Below, one piece after another: positions 33,679 through 41,852 of a DNA stretch of 64,000 bases. How positions within the stretch are numbered: position 1 is the first letter of the stretch; every line of letters begins with the position of its first letter. The stretch lies in assembly GCA_004011035.1 (NCBI GenBank), contig CP025734.1:1076001-1140000 (forward strand). Reading direction: 5' to 3'. Under the pieces are notes generated by a model. That model worked only from the letters and a program-made list of their open reading frames with translations, had not been told where the DNA came from and ran no database searches. This DNA is from Bdellovibrio sp. qaytius (GTDB taxonomy: Bacteria; Bdellovibrionota; Bdellovibrionia; Bdellovibrionales; Bdellovibrionaceae). The translations under genes were made by a program, and so were the position numbers.

Positions 33679-36633
33679 TTAGTTATTCTCTTCTGGGGCG
33701 AATCCACGGCGCATTGTGTTTTCAGTCACAACGATAGGCTCAGTGAATTGTTTTAAATAATCTGGGCCGCCGGTTTTAGAACCGATACCTGACATTTTGT
33801 AACCACCAAAAGGATGACGATCAACCATTGCACCTGTGATGCCGCGGTTGATGTACATGTTGCCCACTTCAAGCTCTTGTTTAACACGTTCAATGTTAGC
33901 AGGGCTGCGCGAGAACACTCCGCCTGTAAGCGCGTACTCAGTTGAGTTTGCGATTTCAATGGCGTGAGTTAAATCTTTCGCGCGAATCATTGCAATGATT
34001 GGCCCGAAGAATTCGTTTTGGGCTACATCATCAGAACCTTTTACATCACCGAAAATTGTGATCGGTACAAAGAATCCACCTTGAGGGCTTTCGCCTTTGA
34101 AGAGAACTTTGTATTGGCTACTAGCTTGCGCGATTGAATTATTTAAACGAGAGAAGGCTTCTTCATCAACAACGGGTCCGAAATAGCCTTTTGGATTTTC
34201 AGCCGACGAGATCTCGATTGATTTTGCACCTTCAACTAAACGTTGAGTGAATTTTTCGTAAACTTCGTCTAATACGATCACGCGCGAGGCTGCTGAACAT
34301 TTTTGTCCTGCAAAACCGAATGCTGAGTATAATACGGCATCAACTGCTTCGTCTAAATCGGCATCGCTATCGATAATCATGGCGTTCTTGCCACCCATTT
34401 CGATAATACAACGCTTAACGTGTTGTTGGCCCGGTTGAACCACAGCAGCGTTTTTAGCGATTAATAGACCCACAACTTTTGATCCTGTGAATGCGATCGT
34501 TGTCGTGTGTTTGTGTTTAACAATGTAATCACCAACAATTTCACCGTAACCCGGTAAAAATTGAAGAACGTTTTCAGGTAAGCCCACTTGTTTGAATAAA
34601 TCAAATAAGCCTTGAGCCACTAATGAAGACTGTTCAGCAGGTTTCATCACAACTGTGTTACCAGTGACGAGTGCGGCAGCCACTTGGCCAGCTAAGATCG
34701 CAAGCGGGAAGTTCCAAGGAGAAATTACAGAAACAACACCACGTGGCTTGTAAATGTAATGACTTGTTTCACCGGGAGCATGACCCACGCGAAGTGGATT
34801 AGCTAATTGGCGTTGGTGACGGGCATAGTAACGTAAGAAATCAATCGCTTCAGCAACGTCGCCGTCAGCTTCAGCCCATGGTTTACCGACTTCAACGATT
34901 TGGTGAGCCATTAATTTAAATTTATTTTTCACCATTAAATCGGCAACGTCGTCTAAGAATTTAGCTCTACGGTAAGTATCAACGTTTTTCCAAGTTTTAT
35001 AAGCTTCGTGAGCTTTTGTCATCGCTGTTTCTGCATTATCAACAGTCGCCATTGTGACTTCAGCGACAACTTCAGAGTTGTTCGATGGATTTACGCGTTT
35101 AAAAATTTCGCCTGTTGTGATTTTTTGACCGCCAACGATAGGTTGAATTTTTATCGGTAATTGAGCTTTTAAAGTTTGAAGAGCTTTTAAAGTTTCTGTA
35201 CGAACTTCTTCAACAGCGAAATCTAAATAAGGTTCATTTTGAAAATCATTTGGATTCGTCACTGGAATTGGATTTGTTGGAGTTAAACCAATCGCTGGAT
35301 CTTTTAATAATTCAGCTGTTGTTTTGCCTTCAGCAAATTTTCCGCGTAACCAAGATTCGTTCGAAGTGTTTTCTAATAGACGACGAACTAAGTACGCCAT
35401 ACCAGGAATAAGTTCTCCTACGGGAGCGTATTCACGCACACGGTAACCCATTTCTGATAATGATTTTTTAATCGGTTCAGCCATTCCGTACAACATTTGA
35501 ACTTCGTACGCATTTTTAGGTAAACCTAATTGTTCTGCTTTAACAATAGCCGCAGCGATTGTTCTTACGTTGTGAGATGCAAGAGCCACGCGAATATGTT
35601 TGTAGTTTTCTAAAATATAATTTGCGCATAATTCGTAGTTAGCATCAGATTCAGCTTTATTTAAATAAACTGGAATTGACCAACCTTTTTGTTTCGCTTC
35701 GATAGTTTCAGAATCCCAGTAAGCGCCTTTAACTAAACGAATTGTAAATGGCACTGAACGTTTTCTTGCGAATTCAACATAGTCTTTAACATCTGCGTAG
35801 GAATCACGTAAGTAAGCTTGAACGACGCAACCGAAGAATTTGTAATCTTTAAATTCTGGTTCGCTGATTAATTCTTTAAATACTTCTACGGTTAAATGTT
35901 TTACTCCGTAGTGTTCCATATCTAGATTTACGAAAACGCCAAGGTCCATCCCTTTTTTAAAGATGGGGCGTAAGCGTTCTTTTAACATCGCTTTAGATTC
36001 ATCCCAAGCTTTGTCGTTGATTTGCGAATACACGGCCGTCATTTTTACTGACACGTTAATTTTAGGAATTGGTCCGTCAGCATCGCGATCTAAAAGTGGA
36101 TTCTCATCCCATTTAGCAGCGTCTTTGGCTAACCATTCGATAAGTTCCATGTAACGTCTTTGATACTCTAAAGCTTCTTTTTCAGAAAGAGTCGCTTCAC
36201 CTAGAATATCAACTGTGAATGTTAAATTATTTTTACGAGCTTTTTTAAGAACTGATAAAGCTTCATCAGGAGTTTCGCCCGTGATGAACATTTTCGCCAT
36301 CGATGTGACATTCTTCTTAATCGCGCCAGCCATTAAAGACGGAGCTAGTGAACCTAATCCAAGACCCATGTTGAACACGGCTGGTAATTCGGTTTTGCCA
36401 CCTTCAGAGAAATATTCTTTTAAGTGAGTCGCAACGCCATCAGCAGAAGTTAACGATGGTAATACGTCAACGAAGCGAAACATGTTGGTTTTAAATTTTT
36501 CATTCTTCATTGACCAGTCCATCACTGAACCGTACCAGAAGTCTTTTGAAAATAATGAGCCTTTAGATTGAGATTCCATACGTTTAAGAATCTCTTCACC
36601 TTTAGATTGGATTTTTAACTGATTGTCTTGCAT
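33679..36633 (-). CDS. putA: Bifunctional proline dehydrogenase / delta-1-pyrroline-5-carboxylate dehydrogenase
   Basis: A 984-residue two-enzyme protein. The first half is a FAD-dependent proline dehydrogenase barrel (about 100-430; FNMGLGLGSLAP, NLDMEHYGVKHLT and VRLVKGAYWDSE-like segments, here IRLVKGAYWDSE). The second half is an aldehyde dehydrogenase (about 510-960) with SPWNFPLAILAGQVAAAL, IAFTGSKVVG, the Glu of IEMGGKNAMI and the nucleophile Cys of GFAGQKCSAASR. It oxidises proline to glutamate with channelling of the intermediate. It lacks the N-terminal DNA-binding domain of E. coli PutA. It is third gene of an operon with the FAH-family gene and a phosphatase. The ATG directly follows a hairpin and no ribosome site is visible. 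Confidence 0.95.
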   Translation of the reverse strand: MQDNQLKIQSKGEEILKRMESQSKGSLFSKDFWYGSVMDWSMKNEKFKTNMFRFVDVLPSLTSADGVATHLKEYFSEGGKTELPAVFNMGLGLGSLAPSLMAGAIKKNVTSMAKMFITGETPDEALSVLKKARKNNLTFTVDILGEATLSEKEALEYQRRYMELIEWLAKDAAKWDENPLLDRDADGPIPKINVSVKMTAVYSQINDKAWDESKAMLKERLRPIFKKGMDLGVFVNLDMEHYGVKHLTVEVFKELISEPEFKDYKFFGCVVQAYLRDSYADVKDYVEFARKRSVPFTIRLVKGAYWDSETIEAKQKGWSIPVYLNKAESDANYELCANYILENYKHIRVALASHNVRTIAAAIVKAEQLGLPKNAYEVQMLYGMAEPIKKSLSEMGYRVREYAPVGELIPGMAYLVRRLLENTSNESWLRGKFAEGKTTAELLKDPAIGLTPTNPIPVTNPNDFQNEPYLDFAVEEVRTETLKALQTLKAQLPIKIQPIVGGQKITTGEIFKRVNPSNNSEVVAEVTMATVDNAETAMTKAHEAYKTWKNVDTYRRAKFLDDVADLMVKNKFKLMAHQIVEVGKPWAEADGDVAEAIDFLRYYARHQRQLANPLRVGHAPGETSHYIYKPRGVVSVISPWNFPLAILAGQVAAALVTGNTVVMKPAEQSSLVAQGLFDLFKQVGLPENVLQFLPGYGEIVGDYIVKHKHTTTIAFTGSKVVGLLIAKNAAVVQPGQQHVKRCIIEMGGKNAMIIDSDADLDEAVDAVLYSAFGFAGQKCSAASRVIVLDEVYEKFTQRLVEGAKSIEISSAENPKGYFGPVVDEEAFSRLNNSIAQASSQYKVLFKGESPQGGFFVPITIFGDVKGSDDVAQNEFFGPIIAMIRAKDLTHAIEIANSTEYALTGGVFSRSPANIERVKQELEVGNMYINRGITGAMVDRHPFGGYKMSGIGSKTGGPDYLKQFTEPIVVTENTMRRGFAPEENN

Positions 36634-36649
36634 GCGTAATTTTTTACGC
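36634..36649 (-). promoter_or_regulatory. Hairpin abutting the putA start codon
   Basis: GCGTAA-TTTT-TTACGC forms a 6-pair stem that fills the 15-base gap between the FAH-family gene and putA. On the minus strand the putA ATG follows directly after it, and no Shine-Dalgarno sequence is seen. It may influence putA translation or mRNA stability. Confidence 0.4.
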
Positions 36650-37284
36650 TAGTTAACATCCCATTGGCAAACTAAAAGCGGCTGGTTTGCGGGGCGTGTT
36701 TTGTCTCTCAAAATGGCTTCTAACTTATCTCCATTTTTTAAAGGTCCGACACCAGCAGGTGTGCCCGTTAAAATGACATCATGGGGGGCCACTGGAAAAT
36801 GGTCTTTAATATAATTTAAAAGCGTTTGAGGGTTAAACAGCATATCAGTAACATCACCGAGCTGTTTAGTTTCGTTATTAATTTTTAATTCTAACTGCAA
36901 TGTCTCAAGACTAGGCACAGAGTCGATGTCTAACCATTGGCCCATTGGGCAAGAATCTGTAAACGATTTAGCTAATGTCCATGGCAGGCCATTTTTTTTA
37001 GCATCGGCCTGAGCATCACGTGCTGTTAAATCTAGCGCTAATGTAAAATGCGAATATTCAAGTTTTTCATTCAGCCAAAAAGCAATTTCTAATTCGTGGT
37101 GAATTTCTTTTGACCAATTTGGCAGGTGAATCACGCTGCCCGAAGTAACGCTTGTTCCGGCCTTTAGAAAAACAACAGGAGCTTTTGGAATTTCAGCTTT
37201 CATTTCTTTAGCGTGATCTGCGTAATTACGACCGGCGCACCACACGTTACGAACTAATTGTTGGTGAAACATATTCTCAGACAT
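36649..37284 (-). CDS. Fumarylacetoacetate hydrolase family protein
   Basis: A 211-residue protein of the FAH superfamily, FAHD1/YcgM-sized. Typical segments are VWCAGRNYADHAKEM, PVVFLKAGTSVTSG, HHELEIAFWL with the metal-binding Glu, and TGTPAGVGPLKNGDK. Members hydrolyse acylpyruvates or decarboxylate oxaloacetate in the cytoplasm. The frame opens at GTG (37296), but GGAG lies 6-7 bases before the ATG at 37284, which overlaps the preceding phosphatase gene by eight bases. It is followed by putA after 15 bases. A link to amino-acid or oxaloacetate metabolism is plausible. Confidence 0.88.
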   Translation of the reverse strand: MSENMFHQQLVRNVWCAGRNYADHAKEMKAEIPKAPVVFLKAGTSVTSGSVIHLPNWSKEIHHELEIAFWLNEKLEYSHFTLALDLTARDAQADAKKNGLPWTLAKSFTDSCPMGQWLDIDSVPSLETLQLELKINNETKQLGDVTDMLFNPQTLLNYIKDHFPVAPHDVILTGTPAGVGPLKNGDKLEAILRDKTRPANQPLLVCQWDVN

Positions 37285-37786
37285 TGGCAGCTCCACGTGA
37301 AGTCAGCAGCCATTGGCCTTCTTCGGTAATTTTAAATTCAAGATATTGAGCAGGGGCCCAACCAGCAAACTCAAAAGAATTTAAATTTTTATCACAATCA
37401 ATCACAGTCATCGCTTCTTCAACCCAGTCATAGTGAGTGCAGGCATATATCACTTGGTTTTTGTTTTCTGGTTGTGAAGCTTGAAAAGTGTAAAGATTTA
37501 TTAATTTTTGTACACGGGCGCGAAACTGTGCAGCCGTTTCATTATAATCGCGTAGATTTAAATCAGTTTTTAATTCAGTTTTTGGTTTATAATTTTCAAT
37601 TAAATCGTGCAAAGTCTGCTTCGTTCTGATCATTTCAGAATACAAACAAATTGTAGGCGATGGAATCACTTTGTCTTGGGCCATTTTTAAAAGTTTGCGC
37701 GACTGTTCATGGCCTTTAGCGCTTAGGCTTGGGTTTTCAGGCGGTTCCATTGTTTTGTGACCATGGCGTAATAAAATGAAAATCAT
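37277..37786 (-). CDS. Histidine phosphatase family protein (SixA/GpmB-like)
   Basis: A 169-residue protein starting MIFILLRHGHKTMEPPENP. The RHG motif gives the phosphorylated His, and a later His is in ACTHYDWVEEA; these are the hallmarks of the phosphoglycerate-mutase-like histidine phosphatases. Size fits SixA-type phosphohistidine or small-molecule phosphatases. It is the first gene of an operon with the FAH-family gene and putA, and is divergent from hslO with a 56-base gap. Substrate unknown. Confidence 0.85.
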   Translation of the reverse strand: MIFILLRHGHKTMEPPENPSLSAKGHEQSRKLLKMAQDKVIPSPTICLYSEMIRTKQTLHDLIENYKPKTELKTDLNLRDYNETAAQFRARVQKLINLYTFQASQPENKNQVIYACTHYDWVEEAMTVIDCDKNLNSFEFAGWAPAQYLEFKITEEGQWLLTSRGAANV

Positions 37787-37807
37787 CTGTTAAGCCTACC
37801 TAAAACC

Positions 37808-37836
37808 TTGAGAACATGTCACGAATTTGCTAATTT
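37808..37836 (+). promoter_or_regulatory. hslO promoter giving a leaderless transcript
   Basis: TTGAGA (37808-37813), 17 bases, TAATTT (37831-37836), then 6 bases to the hslO ATG at 37843. The expected transcript start coincides with the start codon, and no ribosome site exists. Confidence 0.5.
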
Positions 37837-37842
37837 AAAGTT

Positions 37843-38736
37843 ATGTCAAAAATTTACCGCTACTGTTCAAATGATTTTACTGTGCGCGCTGCCGCCGTTG
37901 ATGCCACTCAAGTTGTGCAAGAAATGCAAATGCTGCAAAACACATTACCTATCGCCACTGTAGGTGTTGGTAAGGCTATGGTCGGAGCATTATTAATGGC
38001 TGCACAGTTAAAAGATAAACAGCAAGTCGGATTATTATTTCGCGGTAATGGGTCGATTAAAAGTATTTATGCTGAAGCTGATTACGAAGGTAACGTTCGT
38101 GCCTTTACTCCAAACCCTGGCTATGAACCCGCTAATTACGACAAAGGTTTAAGTGTTGCCGAAGCCTTAGGTAAAGGAACATTAAGTGTCGCTCGTCATC
38201 AGCCTTTTCAAAAACAACCCTTTCACGGAACCGTTGAATTAGTGACGGGTGAAATCGCTGAAGATCTTGCGCATTACCTCCATCAATCTCATCAAATTCG
38301 TTCAGTTGTGGCTTTAGGTATTTATTTAGATGAATACGGTAAAGTTGTAAAAGCTGGTGGTGTTATTATCGAAGTGATGCCTGGAGTGGATGAAAAAATT
38401 GTCAGCGCCATCGAGGCCAATGCGGCAATTATGGAAGTCAGTGTTTCAAAAATTTTAATGGAAGGCGGAAAGCCTTTTGACTTGGTAGAGCCCTTTGTTC
38501 TTGGAGTTCCAATTACAGAATTAGATCATCCGCATGAAGCTAAATATTTCTGCCCTTGTAATCATGACCGTGTAAAGGGTGCTTTAGAGATTTTAGGTAT
38601 AGCAGAACTTCAAGACATTATCGATAAAGGTGAACCACAAGAAGTAGTTTGTCAGATGTGTGGTAAGCCATACTTGATTTCGGTCGAGCAAGTTACAGAG
38701 CTTAAAGAAGCTCTGTATAAAAATTCAATGCATTAG
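37843..38736 (+). CDS. hslO: Redox-regulated chaperone Hsp33
   Basis: A 297-residue protein with the Hsp33 N-terminal domain (GKAMVGALLMAAQLKDKQQ, then VGLLFRGNGSIKS) and the C-terminal zinc switch: the Cys-x-Cys of YFCPCNHDRV and Cys-x2-Cys of VCQMCGKPY. Oxidation of these cysteines releases zinc and activates holdase activity against unfolding proteins in the cytoplasm. The ATG lacks a ribosome site and a -10 element lies 6 bases upstream, so a leaderless mRNA is likely. It faces the putA operon and converges with a lipoprotein gene 8 bases after its stop. Confidence 0.95.
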   Translation: MSKIYRYCSNDFTVRAAAVDATQVVQEMQMLQNTLPIATVGVGKAMVGALLMAAQLKDKQQVGLLFRGNGSIKSIYAEADYEGNVRAFTPNPGYEPANYDKGLSVAEALGKGTLSVARHQPFQKQPFHGTVELVTGEIAEDLAHYLHQSHQIRSVVALGIYLDEYGKVVKAGGVIIEVMPGVDEKIVSAIEANAAIMEVSVSKILMEGGKPFDLVEPFVLGVPITELDHPHEAKYFCPCNHDRVKGALEILGIAELQDIIDKGEPQEVVCQMCGKPYLISVEQVTELKEALYKNSMH

Positions 38737-38744
38737 GGATTAAT

Positions 38745-39299
38745 TTACTTAGAAGCTGTTTTGCTGCGAAGACTGGCTTTGCAGATGGATACTTTTTCTT
38801 CGTATTCGTCTTGGCGGGCATTTAAAGTTGTTTTGTAACCGCGAAATCTTTGAATGCGATCCACTAAAAACTCTTCAGTCACTGCAACTAGTTTTTTCTG
38901 TTCATCGATACCGATTTTGAATTCATCTTCTTTATCAGTGATGCGCTCTAAAGGTTCAGTCCACATTAATTTACCATCGCCACCATTGCGTGGGTCAGAT
39001 AATTGAATTTTACATTCGCGAAGTACGCCGTATAAGCCTAGAGAACCAAATCTGCGGTTTCCGTAAACGCGGTCTTCTAATTCATAAACTTCGTATTGAA
39101 CTTTTCTAAGTTCTTCATTTAAAGAAACTTTCTTTTGAAAAACAGCATTGCCGTCTTTCACGCCGATTGAACTTTCGCCGTTGATTTGATTTTGGTGCTC
39201 AAGGCTCGTGTTGATATTGTCGACCTTGTTGGGATTTGTCTTACAAGAAAATAAAAGTGTCGTCGTAGCTAAAGCTAAAAATAAATTCAGTGTTCTCAT
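38745..39299 (-). CDS. Lipoprotein of unknown function
   Basis: A 184-residue lipoprotein: signal peptide MRTLNLFLALATTTLLFSC with lipobox Cys19, then a charged, largely helical mature part containing EELRKVQYEVYELEDRVYG and two further cysteines (REC, VSIC). The frame begins further upstream at 39362, but AAGGAG lies 8 bases before the ATG at 39299, which also begins the signal peptide. I recognise no family. It converges with hslO. Confidence 0.75.
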   Translation of the reverse strand: MRTLNLFLALATTTLLFSCKTNPNKVDNINTSLEHQNQINGESSIGVKDGNAVFQKKVSLNEELRKVQYEVYELEDRVYGNRRFGSLGLYGVLRECKIQLSDPRNGGDGKLMWTEPLERITDKEDEFKIGIDEQKKLVAVTEEFLVDRIQRFRGYKTTLNARQDEYEEKVSICKASLRSKTASK

Positions 39300-39541
39300 T
39301 GGTAGAACTCCTTTGGTGTAACTTAAGCTTAGTAGAGTTGCTTTCAAAAGGGCATCATCCATGGCGTTAATCTGTTGTATTAAAAATACTTATGATAGAA
39401 AGCGAAGCTGGTGGCTCTGTTTTTTCAGAAACCAGCGAAGAATAATTTGTGATAGGTTGGGTTCGCTCTCTTTGGGCTCTACGACTGTAGATGGGAGCGG
39501 GCTTGTTGTACTTCTCTATATAGCAATGGGCTTGCCAAGTT

Positions 39542-39554
39542 TCTCATAATGAGA
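39542..39554. promoter_or_regulatory. Palindrome TCTCA-N3-TGAGA, copy 1
   Basis: TCTCA-TAA-TGAGA lies in the gene-free region before the matrixin-like lipoprotein gene. Two more copies of the same 5+5 palindrome occur at 44981 and 45035. Followed by six T here, so a weak terminator reading is also possible. Confidence 0.4.
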
Positions 39555-39649
39555 TTTTTTAGTTAAATCATACACTTACATCGCTGGTGCCACGTTGGAA
39601 CTTGTTGATCCAAAAAATTATTCTAAATTACAAGAAAGTGGGATCAAAA

Positions 39650-39701
39650 GGTAACAGGCAAACTGCGGAAACCTTATGCGCAGGGGGTGTTATCTTTTTT
39701 T
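39650..39701 (+). terminator. Structured two-stem hairpin with T-run (terminator or riboregulator end)
   Basis: Outer stem GGTAACA (39650-39656)/TGTTATC (39688-39694) and inner stem CTGCG (39663-39667)/CGCAG (39679-39683) are separated by internal loops, with an 11-base terminal loop. TTTTTTT follows. No annotated gene reads into it from nearby, so it suggests an unlabelled transcript in 39300-39650. The internal loops are unusual for a simple terminator. Confidence 0.5.
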
Positions 39702-39792
39702 GTCAAAAAGCAGTTTTAATCTCGGAGTGATACACTCAGCTCGAATATATGAGAGCAAACTTGGACACAAAGTTGAAATAAAGTGTTCTGAG

Positions 39793-40437
39793 ATGAATAT
39801 TAAATTTGTTCTACGCTTTATTATGTTAGTGATTTTAGGAGTTGCCTTAAATTCGTGCGCGCCTAAAAAATCTGAAGACTGTGGTTTTGTTCAAAACGTG
39901 TATGGCCAACGCATTTCTTGGAAGTCTTCTGCGCCAATTCAATTATATGTAAGTAATAGCGTTCCGGCTGCATTAAAACCTGCAATACAGCGGGCTGCGG
40001 CAAGCTGGGAGCAAACTCTAGGGCGCAAAGTATTTGAAGTGATTGAAGAAAATTCTTCACAAACATCGACGCCGAGTCGAGATAAGAAAAATGGTATTTA
40101 CTTTTTATCGCAATGGGAGTCAGATAGAAAGTCTGAGCAAGGTCGCACATCAGTCTACTGGGCTGGAGATGAGATTCAAGAAGCTGATATCCGTATCAAT
40201 TCTGCAGATTTTTCGTACTACGATCAGAACCAAGAACAACTAGTAAGAGCAGCAAGCAACAAAACTTCGGCGGGTTATAACTTCGAAGCGTTGGTATTGC
40301 ATGAGCTTGGTCACTTTTTAGGTTTAAAGCACCGTGAAGACGGTGGAACAGTGATGGCGAAAGAACTTGGTGCTTGGGCTAACAGAACCAAATTGGCTAC
40401 GGTCGATGCGCAATCTGTACAATGTGAATATAAATAG
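39793..40437 (+). CDS. Matrixin-like zinc metalloprotease lipoprotein
   Basis: A 214-residue lipoprotein: signal peptide with lipobox LNSC (about Cys21), then a metzincin domain. VLHELGHFLGLKHRED is a complete HExxHxxGxxH zinc motif and TVMAKE provides the Met-turn, as in matrix-metalloprotease-like (M10) enzymes. It should cut proteins at the outer membrane surface or in the periplasm. The frame is open from 39676, but the signal peptide starts at the ATG at 39793. It has a 355-base structured region upstream. A 73-residue gene follows after 24 bases. Confidence 0.87.
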   Translation: MNIKFVLRFIMLVILGVALNSCAPKKSEDCGFVQNVYGQRISWKSSAPIQLYVSNSVPAALKPAIQRAAASWEQTLGRKVFEVIEENSSQTSTPSRDKKNGIYFLSQWESDRKSEQGRTSVYWAGDEIQEADIRINSADFSYYDQNQEQLVRAASNKTSAGYNFEALVLHELGHFLGLKHREDGGTVMAKELGAWANRTKLATVDAQSVQCEYK

Positions 40438-40461
40438 TATTTTTAGAAGAGAGAATAAAAG

Positions 40462-40683
40462 ATGAAAAATTTAAATCAAACACAAGAAACAAACTTACAA
40501 GCTCCTTCTGAAGCGATGATTTTGCCTGATTTAAATATGTCTGTTTACAACGAATTACATGATCAAACTCAAAGCGAAGTAAATGTATTAGCGATGATCA
40601 ACGAGCAATTTAAACAAATCTTTGAAATGAATAAACGTCGTTCATTCTTATTAAAAGAAGTTTCTGGATATTTAGTAAAATAA
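40462..40683 (+). CDS. Small protein of unknown function
   Basis: A 73-residue cytosolic protein, acidic in the first half and helical with NEQFKQIFEMNKRRSFL near the end. There is no signal or membrane segment. The codon use (TTA, AAA, GAA rich) is like neighbouring genes, AGAGAG precedes the ATG, and a strong terminator follows 25 bases after the stop, so it is probably real. Family not recognised. Confidence 0.65.
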   Translation: MKNLNQTQETNLQAPSEAMILPDLNMSVYNELHDQTQSEVNVLAMINEQFKQIFEMNKRRSFLLKEVSGYLVK

Positions 40684-40707
40684 TTTTACCATCATTTAAT
40701 TTAGACG

Positions 40708-40740
40708 AAAAAAAAGAGAGCTTGTGGCTCTCTTTTTTTT
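40708..40740. terminator. Bidirectional rho-independent terminator
   Basis: Eight A, GAGAGC, loop TTGTG, GCTCTC and eight T form a long stem usable on both strands. It separates the small-protein gene from the convergent Hsp20-like gene. Confidence 0.92.
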
Positions 40741-40748
40741 AGCTTTCG

Positions 40749-41474
40749 CTAGCTTTCTTCTTCGAATTTCATGGCTTCTAGTTTGGGGATAAAGAATCTG
40801 ACGTAGTCGCCTTCGCGTTCGCGGGTCATGCCCTCTGAAACAACGGGGCGGTCGAATTTAAACTCTTCATGAAATGTTTGAAAGTTATTCGTGCTGCTTT
40901 TTTTGATACCGTCTTCAACTGAATCTTGAAATTTTCTTTTTCCAGAGATTGTGGCGCGGTTATTAGCGACTGACATTCTCAGATTATCTTTTTCATGCTC
41001 TGGAGCATAGGCCTCAATCACATAACCATCATTGTGTTCAGAAACGCGGCTTCCGCGATCTTGCACTTTATAGAATTGATCAGTTTCACGCGTTTGATAG
41101 TTTTGCACCATGGGTGCATCTGATGATCGTGTTTTTTCAACCGTCATGCTGCGATCTTGCTTTACTGAGGCTTGCGAGGCTTCTTGATTACTATTTGTAT
41201 TCGTTTGGCCTTTGCGATTGTATGTCGCTGCCTTAACTTCTTGACGTTCAGCTTTGTTAGCTTCGTTTTCGTCTTGGGCTTCGTTTTTAATATGAACGAT
41301 AGCAGCGGCTGTGTCTTTGTCGATGTCTTTGCTAAGTTCAGCATACTTAGCTTTAAGCGCTTTCAAATCTTCGCGTTGTTGTTCGGCGAGATCTTTTTTA
41401 CGCTCAGTTTTTTCGTTCTGAACTTGTTGAATATTCTCTTGTGAAACTCTTCGTGTTTGTATTGCGTCTGCCAT
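40749..41474 (-). CDS. Hsp20/alpha-crystallin-like protein with long coiled-coil N-terminus
   Basis: About 241 residues from the ATG at 41474. The first 130 residues are charged, Gln/Lys/Glu-rich and probably coiled coil (QNEKTERKKDLAEQQREDLK). The C-terminal 110 residues resemble an alpha-crystallin domain, with DGYVIEAYAPEHEKDNLRMS, NNRATISGKRKF and VRFFIPKLE. Usual small heat-shock proteins have about 40-60 residues before that domain. It likely binds unfolding proteins, with the coiled coil giving assembly or location. No ribosome site is seen; TG-C-TATGAT lies 6 bases before the ATG, so the mRNA may be leaderless. A start at 41516 is possible but less likely. Confidence 0.72.
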   Translation of the reverse strand: MADAIQTRRVSQENIQQVQNEKTERKKDLAEQQREDLKALKAKYAELSKDIDKDTAAAIVHIKNEAQDENEANKAERQEVKAATYNRKGQTNTNSNQEASQASVKQDRSMTVEKTRSSDAPMVQNYQTRETDQFYKVQDRGSRVSEHNDGYVIEAYAPEHEKDNLRMSVANNRATISGKRKFQDSVEDGIKKSSTNNFQTFHEEFKFDRPVVSEGMTREREGDYVRFFIPKLEAMKFEEES

Positions 41475-41480
41475 AGGTAA

Positions 41481-41486
41481 ATCATA
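41481..41486 (-). promoter_or_regulatory. Extended -10 before the hsp20-like gene
   Basis: On the minus strand TATGAT, preceded by TG and one base, ends 6 bases before the ATG at 41474. No good -35 is visible, which fits an extended -10 promoter. The transcript would start at or near the ATG. Confidence 0.4.
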
Positions 41487-41531
41487 GCAAAATGTGTTGC
41501 AAATTGAGACGGGCAAAAAGTCTAGATTTAG

Positions 41532-41837
41532 CTATTGTGCAGGAGGTGTTGCAGGGGCTTGAGTGGGTGTGACTGCAGCTTGAGTAGGTTCGCGCTTAGC
41601 AGGTTGCATACAATGCGGTTTAAAGTCACTCGTGCGACCTTTGCAGCGCCATGTTTGGGTGTAACTAATAGTTTCATCGGCCTTTAAAGAATAAAAAGTT
41701 TGATACTGTTCCGGGTCTAAGGTCGAATCGAACTGTTTGTTTTCGCCAGTTTTGCTATTAGTAATCATCAATGTGAATACGCGGTATTCAGCAAATACGT
41801 TTGTTGAGATTAAAAAAACAAAAAGGAAAACTTTCAC
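41532..41837 (-). CDS. Small exported protein with Pro/Ala-rich tail
   Basis: A 101-residue exported protein. Signal peptide MKVFLFVFLISTNVFA is followed by about 60 residues with two cysteines (RCKGRTSDFKPHC), likely a disulfide, and a tail rich in Pro, Ala and Thr (APATPPAQ). It lies 15 bases after the BtpA-like gene and before the hsp20-like gene on the same strand. I do not recognise the family. Confidence 0.68.
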   Translation of the reverse strand: MKVFLFVFLISTNVFAEYRVFTLMITNSKTGENKQFDSTLDPEQYQTFYSLKADETISYTQTWRCKGRTSDFKPHCMQPAKREPTQAAVTPTQAPATPPAQ

Positions 41838-41852
41838 TTTCCTTTTATCGGT

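Larger units (their letters stand above)
39300..39792. other. 493-base gene-free region with palindrome and hairpins
   Basis: This stretch has no convincing protein gene. It contains a GCTGGT/ACCAGC hairpin (39407-39435), a TCTCA-N3-TGAGA palindrome (39542-39554), an inverted repeat TTGATCC/GGATCAA (39605-39647) and a structured hairpin ending in seven T (39650-39701). A 62-codon frame at 39361-39549 has codon use and composition unlike the neighbouring genes. A small RNA upstream of the T-run, or a long leader for the matrixin-like lipoprotein, would explain it. Confidence 0.5.

Noticed and set aside
39361-39549. Open frame of 62 codons in the gene-free region
   Set aside because: Codon use and residue content (many Cys, Trp, Arg) are unlike neighbouring genes, there is no ribosome site, and it overlaps a hairpin and a palindrome.
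39650-39701. Possible c-di-GMP (GEMM-I) riboswitch
   Set aside because: The segment has AACAGGCAAAC and a GAAA in the next loop, which recall GEMM-I, but the conserved GGACGCAAAGCC part and the second helix are missing, and the outer stem runs straight into a T-run.
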